Assembly (NCBI GenBank): GCA_039621445.1
Contig: CP154957.1
Location: 23,086,761 to 23,150,760, forward strand
Direction: 5' to 3'
Source of the DNA: Euglena gracilis
Lineage: Eukaryota; Euglenida; Euglenophyceae; Euglenales
Length of the DNA stretch: 64,000 bases
This document shows, piece by piece, positions 54,266 through 63,764 of this stretch. Position numbers and translations under genes: made by a program. The notes beneath the pieces are model-generated. The model was not told the origin of the DNA. It searched no databases and saw nothing but the letters and a program-made list of their open reading frames with translations. Numbering within the stretch: position 1 is the first letter of the stretch; each line of letters begins with the position of its first letter.

Positions 54266-54960
54266 CATTCCCCCCCCCCTGCAAGAAGCCGAAGGTTGAC
54301 CCTTCATCACCTTGCTGGCACAGGGCAACACGAAGAAAAAGTCTGGCACCGTAGGGGCGCAAGGCAGTAGACTGGGGGGGGGGTAGTGGGTAGTCGGCCG
54401 ACTATCCAATTGGTCGGCCGACTAGGCCTAGTCGGTAGCTAGTCGGCGAGACGGGGGGGGGGGGGGTAGTGGGTAGTCGACCGACTACCCACTCTAATGT
54501 GCTAACGGGTCAAAACCGCCGACTTTTAAGCCCCCCCCCCGGGGTCAAAAAAACAGCCAGTATGTTGCCTGGGAATGAATGGGGAGCCTTGGGAACCCAC
54601 AGATACTGCAGAACGTCGCCCAGCTTGTGGACAAGCACAGAAAGCAGGGTGCAAATTATCCAAACTCCGAGTTTCTATTGTGATTTTCAGGAAAGCAAGG
54701 AGAAACGGCATTTGCGAGGGGACGGTGGCAGCAGAGACACATTCACCATTGGCGGTGCTGAGGCCCCCCCCTGAGTTGGGATAACCGTCCAGAAAATGAA
54801 ATCCCGGAGTGTGACAGTACTGGCGTGGAAGTTGTTTTTGGGTGCAATTCTGACATAGGCGGGGGGGGGGGGGGCTCCGCCCCCCCCCTCTAATAACGAA
54901 ATCCGCGGCCAAAATGCAACAGAAACGGTGCTGGATTTTTTTTCTGCACTTTGGCTGGTG

Positions 54961-55240
54961 TCAAACAACGGGGGGGAAGCCCTCTGCGGTAGGGGTGGGC
55001 AACAGGGACGACACCGCCTTGTTTTCTGGGGTGGGGGTGGGTGGGGGCAACAGGGACGACGACGACGAGGCGATGGAGGGGAGGAGCGAAGAACGCTGGG
55101 CGGTCAGCCGCGACTCGTCTGAAAAAATAATGCAGATAATGCAAAACCCAAACCCAAAAAAAAACCACCTGGGGCTCGCAGCATGTCTGGGCTCTCATAA
55201 GCCCCCAAACCATCTTCCACATCAGCTCCAGCAACTCCAG
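54961..55240 (-). CDS. Second family C gene, 3' exons (copy 2)
   Basis: The exon ending at 55,169 carries DVEDGLGAYESPDMLRAP. A 50-bp intron (55,119-55,168) with acceptor gcattattttttcag follows. The terminal exon (54,961-55,118) reads DESRLTAQRSSLLPS, then a Ser/Pro/Thr-rich stretch, NKAVSSLLPTPTAEG, and stops at TGA 54,963-54,961. It aligns with YESPDMLRPR / DELRLTPPSSSLLPP in copy 1, with the same intron phase. Confidence 0.65.
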
Positions 55241-55506
55241 AGAGAGGCACGAGCGTTGCACCATGACCCAAGGCTGTGTGGGTACCGCCCCTGCCTGCAG
55301 TGTGGCATCGCGCAGTTGCAAATCAAAAGTGCCCAACCTGCCGTAATGCTTGCTGCAGTGGTACCTTTGCACACGAATGTCCTTGGCGCCCTGCAGTGGC
55401 ACGGGGTAACCCCTGTGTCATTGTGGCATCTGACATCACTGGGTACCTTCCAAGGTTTCCCTTCCAGTGTCAAAATCAGGGGGTCTATTCTTTGCATTCC
55501 GTTCAC
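55220..55506 (-). CDS. Family C coding region, frame uncertain
   Basis: Two overlapping frames both look partly real: one reads SDVRCHNDTGVTPCHCRAP (C-x-C pairs), the other GAKDIRVQRYHCSKHYGRLG then TFDLQLRDATLQAGAVPTQP. A frameshift or an unrecognised short intron probably lies between them. Cys/His spacing again suggests metal binding. Confidence 0.35.
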
Positions 55507-55689
55507 AAACGACGAAGAACAAGAAACAAAAGTTTTGAAATAAACTGGGCAAATGATTTCCGTGTAAGAAAGAGAGGAAACAGCGCGCAGAACACACAGT
55601 CAGTTGTTTTGGGGAAAGCAGGTGGAAAAAGCCCTCTGGTCCAGTCAAAAACAGCCAACCTTGGATGCAGGCAGCCGGCATGGGTTTGT

Positions 55690-55940
55690 GAGGCCACGGA
55701 CTTCATGTGTGGTGCCGTGACTGCCACCACTGGGGGATCAGGATCAGCCACCACGTTCGTGGAGTCGACAACAGTTGCAACAATATCGGCCACATCTGCA
55801 GCTGGTACGTCAACGGGCGCGCCAGCGTCCATGTTTTCCAAGGCGTCAGCAGCCGCCTCCGGAATTCCGGATTCCGGAGGAAATGGGCTGCCTGGCGGTG
55901 ACAGCGCACCAGCATCATCACTGTTTGCCACATGTAGCAC
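55690..55940 (-). CDS. Family C acidic segment (copy 2)
   Basis: An open minus-strand stretch rich in Ala, Asp, Pro and Val (SPPGSPFPPESGIPEAAADA, then VDVPAADVADIVATVVDST). It may correspond in position and character to the acidic tail at 37.75 kb, but direct sequence similarity is not evident. Confidence 0.4.
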
Positions 55941-56035
55941 GGGATACAGCCGCAGCGGTACCTTTCATGACTGCTCGTAATTGAGGGTAAACATTTGTAG
56001 CACGTTGCAGAAAAGAAACGGACATCCCATACTAG

Positions 56036-56589
56036 GTGGAATCATCTGCGGACCAGGGTTGGATTGAACTGATGTGCTCCTTCTCCTGCACCGTCGTCAC
56101 GAGCTCTTTTCTGACCCTTGTGAAGCAGCCGCTTCCCATTCGCGTGTGCCTTCATATGCGCCAGCACGTATGGGAGTCCGCATATGGTAGTTTTCGCCCA
56201 CTTTTGCACACTCCTCACACACACAGTGTGTGGCCGCGGGAACATACATCTCTTTAAGCACCCGGGGGGGGGGGGTTGCCAAAAAATTTGGGCTGGCTAG
56301 AGATAGGCAAGAAATGGGAAAAAAACAGAAATTTTGGTGATGTTGGGGCACGTTTTTTTCAAATTTCTGAGGCAATTTCCGTGGAAAAATTTTGGGCTGG
56401 AGCCCCAAAGAGGGGCTGGCCTAACTTGGGGATGGCTACAACAGCACCCCCCAGGGGTTCACGAAAACTTAAACAGATGTATGCGACGGGAGTCCCACAA
56501 CGGCATGCGAATGTTTTGCATGTATCCGTATTGGTCACCACGGACAAGGGCACGAAGGCCGTATGCGACATACCATAGAGAGTTGCCAT
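56036..56589 (-). pseudogene. Family C Cys/His-rich N-terminus, disrupted
   Basis: Starts MATLYGMSHTAFVPLSVVTN and keeps a segment lost in copy 1 (DTCKTFACRCGTPVAYIC). It is then interrupted by the insert 56,258-56,468, resumes as THCVCEECAKVGENYHMRTP, shifts frame, and continues HMKAHANGKRLLHKGQKRAR. Comparison with 36,589-36,900 shows both copies are damaged in different ways. Confidence 0.7.
56258..56468. mobile_element. Poly-G element inserted in the family C ORF
   Basis: A G run at one end (gcacccgggg) and ccccaggggttcacgaaaac at the other, lying between two TTAA sites (56,254-56,257 and 56,469-56,472) in what is otherwise coding sequence. TTAA may be the target duplication. Confidence 0.6.
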
Positions 56590-56815
56590 TGTGCAGCTGT
56601 TAGAAAGGATTTCAGAAAATATGCAGTTTTTTTTTAATTGGTGGAATGTCTTCTGTGTTTTTTTGACCCCGGGGGGGGCTTAAAAGTCGGCGGTTTTGAC
56701 CCGTTAGTACATTAGAGTGGGTAGTCGGCCGACTACCCACTACCCCCCCCCCCCCGCCGACTAGCTACCGACCAATTAGTCGGCCGACTAGTCGGCCGAC
56801 TACCCACTACCCCCC

Positions 56816-57047
56816 TTTTGCTGCTGTTGCCAACTGTTTGGAGTTCGCCAAACTGTGTCAACATCGGCAAGCATCTTATCCTGAGCTGGATGATTTCTTT
56901 GTTGCCTGGACGGGATGGGAGCTGGAACCCAGCCCGCCTGTTGTTCGATGAGGCGAGCGTCATTGAACAATGTGTGGCTCAACGTGCGCAGCAGTCGAGA
57001 AGCATGTTCGTTTCAGGGAATCGTTCGGCAATCTCTTTTCACACATA
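56816..57047 (+). CDS. PHD gene, upstream coding segment (frameshifted)
   Basis: Two consecutive plus frames: CLEFAKLCQHRQASYPELDD then FFVAWTGWELEP, and after a shift near 56,930 RLLFDEASVIEQCVAQRAQQ then MFVSGNRSAISFHTY. The quality of both suggests one coding region with an indel. The exon may start inside or before family C copy 2, whose end abuts it. A candidate donor is ATAC|GTGAAT. Confidence 0.45.
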
Positions 57048-57112
57048 CGTGAATGCCGTCGCTGGGGCATTCCGCAAAACCACGACCGAGGGAGTTGTGT
57101 TGTCTTTTGCAG

Positions 57113-57344
57113 AGCGCCAATCCCCCCCCACCAACCCCCTCTGCCTCGTGCTGTGTCCCGACTGCCTATAAAACAGGACAAATGTGGTTTTTGTGGTGTT
57201 GACATTCCCAAAAATCCAAATTGTGTCGAGCTGAACAAAGTTGTGTGCGACGCCTGCGGTTTGGCATATCATTTTCATTGCCAAGATTTGCGGGGGCCAC
57301 CAAAGTATGGCTCTTTTTTGTGTAAAGTGTGTCGTCTTCCGTGA
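57113..57344 (+). CDS. PHD-type zinc finger, terminal exon
   Basis: A strong acceptor (gttgtcttttgcag) opens a frame ending at TGA 57,342-57,344. It encodes a Pro-rich linker (PIPPHQPPLPRAVSRLP), then a complete C4HC3 PHD signature: C-x2-C (57,183; 57,192), C-x2-C (57,246; 57,255), H-x2-C (57,270; 57,279), C-x2-C (57,321; 57,330), with the YHFHC core. PHD fingers bind histone H3 tails and also occur at the C-terminus of some transposon proteins (established knowledge). The protein ends three residues after the last Cys. Chromatin or transposon origin cannot be decided. Confidence 0.85.
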
Positions 57345-57440
57345 CGTCTCCCACTGCTTGTCGTTGTGCTCCAAGGCAACTTCTGGTCGTTTCCTGTGTT
57401 GTAGAGTGCCCCCGACCCGCCTGGGGGGTTGCTATATCCT

Positions 57441-57718
57441 GGGGGGGGGGTAGTGGGGGTCGACCGAGAGCGACCATGGTCGCTCTCGGTCGCTCTCGGT
57501 CGTGGGCCTGTGAATGTCAAAAAGTGTTTAACCGGGCAAATTGCCGCAATATACAAGCAAAAGGCGTTACACACACAAGGGATTTTGTTATTTTAAGGCC
57601 CTGGAACAGTTGCCTACGCCGCTACATGGCAAAAAAGGTGAAAAAAAAACCCGGTAGGAATTACCCATAGCGACCGAGAGCGACCATGGTCGACCCCCAC
57701 TCCCCCCCCCCCCCCCAG
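57441..57718. mobile_element. Element with gaccgagagcgaccatggtcg ends
   Basis: G-run + tagtgggggtcgaccgaga on the left; gcgaccatggtcgacccccac + C-run on the right. The interior holds cacaagggattttgttattt, also present at 43,640, and no gene. Confidence 0.75.
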
Positions 57719-58081
57719 GCCAGAACCGGGAGCCGGGAGGCGGGCCCACCCGTTGAGGACCACCCCGGCCTCTCAACCTGTCGCCGAATTTTCATGCTCG
57801 CACTTTTCCATCTTACACTTGATTGCCACAGATGCCATAATGGAAAACATGTCATTGCCACAGATGCCGTAATGGAAAACGTGTCATTGCCACAAATGCC
57901 CTCATGGAAAACGTGTTCATGACCACGAATTTCAGGGCAGGCATTTGGCGGGCTGAACACGTTTTAAAGACGGGCGTGCGGGTTTTAGAACAATCGACTG
58001 CACAAACGGTTTTAGCAGGTGCGCCGGGTGGCGCCTTGGGGCCGCCGTCCAAAAATCGCGTTTTTAGCATGCACTAGTTTG

Positions 58082-58119
58082 GGCATTCACTAGTGCGCTA
58101 TAGCGCACTAGTGAATGCC
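58082..58119. repeat. 38-bp perfect palindrome
   Basis: ggcattcactagtgcgcta followed by its exact reverse complement, with no spacer. More cactagtg words flank it (58,070, 58,145 and 58,162). Confidence 0.97.
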
Positions 58120-58394
58120 TAATTCCGTTCACGATTCTCGGATGTGCACTAGTGAACATATCACTAGTGCGCACATGTTCACCAGTTATTGGAAACCAAT
58201 TTTCCCGAGTTTTTTTTTCTTCCTATCTCTTTGCCCCGCAGTCCAATGAAGCGTTTTGCCAACATGATAGAAGCCCAGATGCCCCGTCCAGCATCAATTT
58301 TTTAATCCAAAAATTGGAAGTGCCGGAGGGGATCTCCTGGAGGAGGTGGGGTCCAGCCAGCCAGCACCTTTTTCCGGGCAGCCTCCCAAGCTGC

Positions 58395-59400
58395 AGAACC
58401 CCCCCCCCCGACCGGCGAGCAGGCACCTATGGTCACTTCCCATTTTGGTGCTCTGGTCGGCCCCGGTCGGCCCTGGTCGGCCCTGGTTGGCCCTGGTCGG
58501 CCAATAGTCGGCACAGAAAAAATGTGAAGGGATGCAATGATTTTCTGAATTGTCTCGCCAAGGTCAAAAGGAAGTGCCCCATAAGGCCTCCATTGGCTCC
58601 CCAAAAGGCTCCCCAAAAGCAACCAAAATGACTGTGAAAAATGACCCAAAATTACCAAAAGGGCGCAAAATGGCCAAAATGCCATAAAAAATGCTCAGAT
58701 TGACCCAAATTAGCCTAATATTTGCCCAATCAGTGACAAATAGCCCCCAAATTAGCAAAAACTGATCCATAATGGCCAAAATGGGTGTAAAACTGGAGAT
58801 TTGTGAGAAAATTATCCAAAAATGGGTTTAGTTCTTCAAAATATACAAAAAAAATGCCAGCATCACCCAGCATCGCCCAGCAACACCCTGCATCGCCCAG
58901 CATCGCCCAGCATTGGAACCCCACCTCTGGTCTCCGAAAATCCAGCATCGCCCTGCATCGCCCAGCATCATCAGAAGTGCTTGTTCCAGAGGCAAAGCTG
59001 CCGAATTCCTTCATCCATTCCCCTTCGGTCAGCCAACCACATGCAAGTCGGCCCTGGTCGGCCCTGGTCGGAACCCCCACCTACGGGGGCCCTGAAAACC
59101 ATCCCCCCCCCACCATGCCTTCCCGTTCTGCCCTGGTTGCGGGGATTGGCTGGAGATGCTGAAAAAAAGGTGCTGCTGGACCCCCTGCCAAAGGGGCAAA
59201 GGGGGGTCCATGGGGTCTGGTCCGTCAACCCATCGTCCCCAGGGTTTTCGGTTTTCGTCTGAAAAAACAACAACACAAAATCCACCCCCAAAGTGCCATT
59301 TTCAGCCATTTCGACCCCCCTTTTCAAAAAATTATGCCGGCTCGCCGGCAGGCACCTACGACCGACCAGGGCCGACCAGGGCCCCCCCACCCGGGAGGTG
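58395..59400. mobile_element. Family N element, second copy
   Basis: Left: gagcaggcacctatggtcac then ggtcggccct repeats (58,455-58,500). Middle: low-complexity ccaaaatgg words (58,610-58,800). Right: ggccctggtcgg repeats (59,045-59,075), and caggcacctacgaccgacc at 59,350. Same architecture as 40,905-42,270. The boundaries are approximate and 59,080-59,340 may be a nested insertion. Confidence 0.55.
58855..58975 (+). repeat. cagcatcgcc minisatellite
   Basis: About eight 10-bp cagcatcgcc units with variants (caacaccctg), interrupted once by ccaacctctggtctcc-like sequence. Confidence 0.9.
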
Positions 59401-59419
59401 GGGGGGTCGACCCCCCCCA

Positions 59420-60865
59420 CCCACCACAGCATTTTCACCGATTTCAGGGAAAAGGGGATATTGGCCGGAAAATTTTTGATTTTTTTTGAAAAATGAACCC
59501 AAAACACATGATTTTTTTGATGGAAAACCACAAAAAAATCTCAAAAATTTCAGGGTTAAAAATGGGTGGTTTTCAGGAGGGGGGTAAAAAAACGAAGGTC
59601 AAAAAAAGTGGACAAAATTTTGGCACAGAGTCAAATTTTACTGACATTTTTTCTCGTTGAAATTTTTTTGGACTTTCAATGGCATTTTTTGCTTCAAAAA
59701 CCTCTCAAAATCAACATTTTGAGAAAATGTTGAATTTTTGGAAGGTGTGAAAAAATGGGGTTTGGGGGGGTTTTTTTGGGGCCCCCTATATCCCTATATC
59801 CCTATATGGGTCCCAAATTGGGTAAAAAAAAACACCTGACGCCGAAGGCGCCAGAAAAAATTTTTCGGGTCCAAAAATTGGTGCTCCCGGAAATACGGGA
59901 AGAGGTGGTGGGGGGGGGTCGACCCCCCCCACCCACCATGCAGGGGGTGGGGGGGGGGGTGTTCGACCCCCCCCCAACCCACCACCCTGGCTGTTCGGCC
60001 GATTCCCGTTCTGCCCTGGCCGCAACCCCATGGGTTCCGCCCCACCCACCACCTTGGCTGTTTGGCCCATTCCAATTCTGCCCTGAGGGGAGGGGCCTTT
60101 GAGGAAAAAGCACAAATAACACACATCCCCCCTCTGATTTCGGCCAAAAAACGCTCTGAGGGGAACACAAGGAGATGGGACTATAAAAAAAACCCTCGCT
60201 TTTTGGTTCTCTCAAAAAAAAACACTATTTTTTTTGCTTTTCTCAAAAACCAGCACCTGGACTCCAATGGGCCCCCTGGGGACCCTGGACCTGAGGTCCA
60301 AAGTTCAAAATTTTCGGATTTTTGCTCAAATGGCTCAAGCTCTTGAAATTTCAAACCAAACCTCCTCATGACTCCAGACTTGATTGCATTGAAAGGAATC
60401 CCTTCTTTAATTCCGCATTTCCATAATGCTGTTTTGCTCGCACACCTTCCCATTCCAACATTTAGCGATGGTTGTGGCAGGTGGCCGCTCTTACCATGTT
60501 GCGCGTTTAATGAGGTTATTCTTAGCCAGCTGCACTTAGAAAGAAAAAAGGGTCGGTTTCAACGGTTGGGTTGTCATCAAAATCCTTTTTACAACCACGA
60601 AATTTGCCCGTTTTTGGTTTTATCTGGTGTATGCGATTTTTGTGCCAGATGATTCAATATACTGATATATCAATGGTCAGATAATCTGCCATCAATGCAG
60701 CGCTCAATAGTGCTTTCAAAAACTATTGAAAATTCGAGTTTTTGGTGTTCCCTGAATTTTCTTGAAAAATGATTTCCCAAGCAGGGAATATAAAATGAAA
60801 TAAATCCACGTTAGAAACATATATAATCACAATTATACTGAAATGTCATCTTGTTTTTTTCTCCT
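59420..60865. other. No supported gene; poly-G blocks
   Basis: 59,390-60,000 has repeated gtcgaccccccccacccacc and tgggggggg blocks. 60,000-60,865 is plainer AT-rich DNA. A plus-strand frame at 60,368-60,652 lacks splice support. Confidence 0.35.
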
Positions 60866-60942
60866 CTAGGTTTGCATTCAGCTCGGTGCTCGATGCAACC
60901 ATGAAGCCTTCCCTCCTGTGAGCATCGAGGGGGGAAAAGGTG

Positions 60943-61510
60943 ATGTACAACGCAGGAAGGCCAGCTGTTTCTCAATCTGCTCAATTCAATGCGCCCCCAA
61001 GGACGCAGTCAGCTCCCCCAACCTCCCAGCAGGCACCACAGGGAAGGGGTCCAGCAGCTCAACCCCAAATGAGGAACATGGATGCTGGTCAATCTTATCA
61101 GCCTTATGGACCACCAATGTATGGCCAACCTGGGTATCCCTATGGACAACCCGACCCTGCATACTACCAACAGCATGTTCCGCCACCACACTACCCCCAC
61201 TACCATATGTATCCTGGTTATGCGCTCCCTCCAGCAGCAGCAGCACCCCCTTACGCCAACCCACCACAGCAAGGCCCTCAGTCAGGAGTCCCTGGAAGAG
61301 GTCCTCTTCCACCTTCAGCTCAACAACCAAAGGCCAGCAAAGCAATCCCAATTGTTGACCCCACTGCCAAGGCAGCACAACCACTCCAATCACAACTCCC
61401 ACCACACCACATGCACCATCAGCACTTGCACCCATATGCCCCGCATATGCCCCCTCACATGCAACCTCATCCCATGCAACACCAACCACAGCTGGCAGCT
61501 CGTTTTTTTT
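60943..61510 (+). CDS. P/Q/Y/H-rich protein, first exon (eIF4G-like?)
   Basis: ATG at 60,943 begins MYNAGRPAVSQSAQFNAPP. The protein is low-complexity and rich in Pro, Gln, Tyr, Met and His (GPPMYGQPGYPYGQPDPAY), with a short conserved-looking stretch KASKAIPIVDP near codon 135, then a His/Gln/Pro run. An 'A-I-x-I-x-DP' motif in such a region is reminiscent of the N-terminal part of eIF4G proteins, where it precedes the eIF4E site; this is weak evidence. A possible acceptor (tttttctcctctag) lies at 60,869 and a possible donor at about 61,512. No HEAT domain lies in the window. Confidence 0.55.
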
Positions 61511-62011
61511 TAAAAAACCCCTTTTGAACTCCAATTTCAGCCGATGCAAGGACGGGATTTAGACTGGTTTAGAACATGAAAAATGGCACCCTTGGTTGTT
61601 GTTGTTGTTGTTTTGCAATACAACTTTTCACTACGACGTTCTTTCAACCCGGGAATTTGACTTCTTGAAGGAGTTTGGGTTAGGAAATGGTTCTTGTTCG
61701 CTGCACGACCACCCACCCCCCCAAATGGCAGAGTCTAAAGTTCGGGCAGCGAACAAGTACCTGGGAAATTAATGTCAGTTTACTTCACATACCGTAACTG
61801 CAACCTTACCTCGGTTGATCCAAGGCCTTGCCCCCCAAAAAAGAACAGTGTCTTGACCAAGGTTTTAAGAGGCCCTGGGGCTGCGGCGCCACGATCCCAA
61901 ACTCGTGTCCTCGACGCAGTTCTTGACATGACCGGACCCCTTCAGGTCAGGAAGAAGTACCAAAGGTCAAAATTTCCCCATTCGTTGTTGAATGATTGAA
62001 TGGCCAAAGTT

Positions 62012-62115
62012 TCAGCCAAACTCCTCCAAGCCCAAATCCTGACCTGACCTCACCAACTGTTGCGAAACCTTACCCTCAACCGGTGGAAGCCAGAAAGCGT
62101 CAGAAGTACCTTGGA
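62012..62115 (+). CDS. Exon candidate of the P/Q/H-rich gene
   Basis: Acceptor ggccaaagtttcag opens QTPPSPNPDLTSPTVAKPYP then PVEARKRQKYLGS. Pro-rich then basic, fitting the preceding exon in character. The donor is unclear. 61,530-62,010 is probably intron. Confidence 0.35.
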
Positions 62116-62280
62116 TCGAGTTTTTTTTTTTGCCTTGGATCAAGTGCCCTTGTTTTAATTAAATTTGGGTTCATCCTTGTGACCATGAGATATTTGGGAT
62201 AATGATTTGTGTGTGTTTTGCCATTTTTTTTGACAATTATTGGAAAAAAAGCGAATAAAATCAAGTTACCCAAAACACCA

Positions 62281-62345
62281 GCTATGGCACCAACCTCATA
62301 TGCACATGCACCCTCAGCATGTCCAACATTATCACCAGGCAGGTT
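62281..62345 (+). CDS. Exon candidate, His/Gln/Met-rich
   Basis: Acceptor caaaacaccag and donor CAGGCAG|GTTGCT enclose LWHQPHMHMHPQHVQHYHQ, which continues the unusual His/Gln/Pro/Met composition of the first exon (HHMHHQHLHPYAPHMPPHM). That shared composition is the main reason to link them. Confidence 0.5.
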
Positions 62346-62609
62346 GCTCTTTTGTTTTAGTTTCTGGCTGTCACACCCGTTCTTCCACACTCAAAAATGG
62401 CTTGAAATGGACCGACTTCTCACAACCGAAACACTCATTTCAGGAGAAGGAAAACATTGGTCAATCATTGGTGTGTGAGGAAAGGGGTGATGGAAGAGGG
62501 TTCCACTGAGAATTTTGGCTTATCCACCTGAGATTTCCCATTTGGTTTGGGAATTAGTTTGATTCCAAATTGGCCCTTTCCCTCGTTACCATCCCCCCCC
62601 CCCGAAACC

Positions 62610-62670
62610 CATTATTATAATAATTACAATAATAATTATGTCAATAATAATAATTATTATTATTAATCAT
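62610..62670 (+). repeat. (AAT/ATT)n microsatellite
   Basis: attattataataattacaat and following AAT/ATT units, partly palindromic. Confidence 0.9.
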
Positions 62671-62696
62671 ACAAAAATTGACTGCAACTGACGGTT

Positions 62697-62770
62697 TTAG
62701 CAGGGGCGCCGGGCAGCCCCAAGGCGCCTTGGGGCTGCCCGACGCCCCTGCCGTTAGTGCAGTCGATTGT
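62697..62770. repeat. Family G-type hairpin, diverged
   Basis: A palindrome centred near 62,726 (cgggcagccccaagg / ccttggggctgcccg) inside gcaggggcgcc...ggcgcccctgc-like arms, flanked by actgac / gttagtgcagtcgat. Same design as the 52-54 kb hairpins with a different stem core. A partial relative lies at 57,985-58,050. Confidence 0.85.
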
Positions 62771-62859
62771 TCTGAAACCTATTTCACAGAATTTTTTTGA
62801 CGATCAGTCACCCGTACGGTGGTTTTTTTTGTCATTTTTTGTGGTTTTTGTCAAGAAAA

Positions 62860-63015
62860 CGGCGCCCCCTGAAAACCGTTAAAGACAAACGGGTGCCTGT
62901 CTTGAAAACCGTTTTATGCAAACGGGCGCCTGTCTTGAAAACCGTTTATTTGGAACGGCGCCCCTGCTAAAAACCATTAATGTCAGTCGATTTTCAAGAC
63001 AGGCATCGGGCCCTG
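62860..63015 (+). repeat. gaaaaccgtt..acgggcgcc tandem units
   Basis: Three to four ~40-bp units (cttgaaaaccgtttta, caaacgggcgcctg), ending with caagacaggcatcgggccc, the family G boundary sequence also seen at 52,086. Confidence 0.85.
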
Positions 63016-63029
63016 GAAATAGGTTTTAA

Positions 63030-63051
63030 TTAATTAATCAATCAATCAATC

Positions 63052-63083
<32 letters not shown>
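63030..63083 (+). repeat. (AATC)n / (AAT)n microsatellite
   Basis: ttaattaatcaatcaatcaa followed by about ten AAT units. Confidence 0.95.
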
Positions 63084-63086
<3 letters not shown>

Positions 63087-63099
63087 GTGTGCCATACGG

Positions 63100-63764
63100 C
63101 AGTGGGTATTTCTGTTAAAACAGAAATGAAGGGGTACGATTATTATTTCCATTCGAGGGGTATCCAGACGCAGGGGGTCCGTCACGGATGGTTCGGGTCC
63201 CCGGGTGGGTCCGTGCAGTTCCCCATCCACTTTGGGTAATTCTCAAAAAATCGATTTTTTGACCCCCAGAAGGCGGGAAAACGGCTAAGTCCTGTGGGAG
63301 CCCGTTTTGGGGCTATGGGTATTTCCTACTCAGTTTTTTTTGCATTGTAGTGCCGTAAGCACTGGTGTAGAAAGGGGGGGTCGGGGGGGGGGGGGGGGCG
63401 ACCGCCCCCCCGAAATTTTTTCGCCCCCGAGAAATTTTTTCGCCCCCCCCCCCCGAGACTCGCCGCCCAGTACAAGCCCAAAAACGGTCCAGAGAGGCCG
63501 GGGGTATGTGGGGTGTATACACCAGACTTCCCGCAAGGTAACCCAGACTGTTAACCCCATGGGGAGGGTTGCTGGGCTAGGGCTAGAAACTTGGGCTAGT
63601 TGGACCCCCCGGTATATACACCACAACTCATGGGTCAGGGGGGGACGAAAGAATCCCTTTTTTTCAATTTGGGGTTGTTTGTGAATATCTCCAATGCCGT
63701 CTCGCCGCCCTTCGGTGGCAACAAGAAACATGTATCTTGACTTGGCATCTAACGTTCTATATCA
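63100..63764. other. No supported gene; G/C-run hairpin
   Basis: 63,375-63,470 has G runs, a C run and two 'gaaattttttcgccccc' words. The remainder has no recognised feature. Confidence 0.35.

Larger units (their letters stand above)
54367..56815 (-). mobile_element. Family C DNA transposon, gene-bearing copy 2
   Basis: Inverted repeats 54,367-54,543 and 56,667-56,815 (gtgggtagtcggccgac, acgggtcaaaaccgccg, gacttttaagcccccc and complements). Inside, on the minus strand, are homologues of both family C genes in the same order as copy 1. The element is about 2.45 kb: it lacks the middle exons seen at 37.2-37.8 kb and has its own insertion (56,258-56,468). It abuts the PHD-finger gene. Confidence 0.85.
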
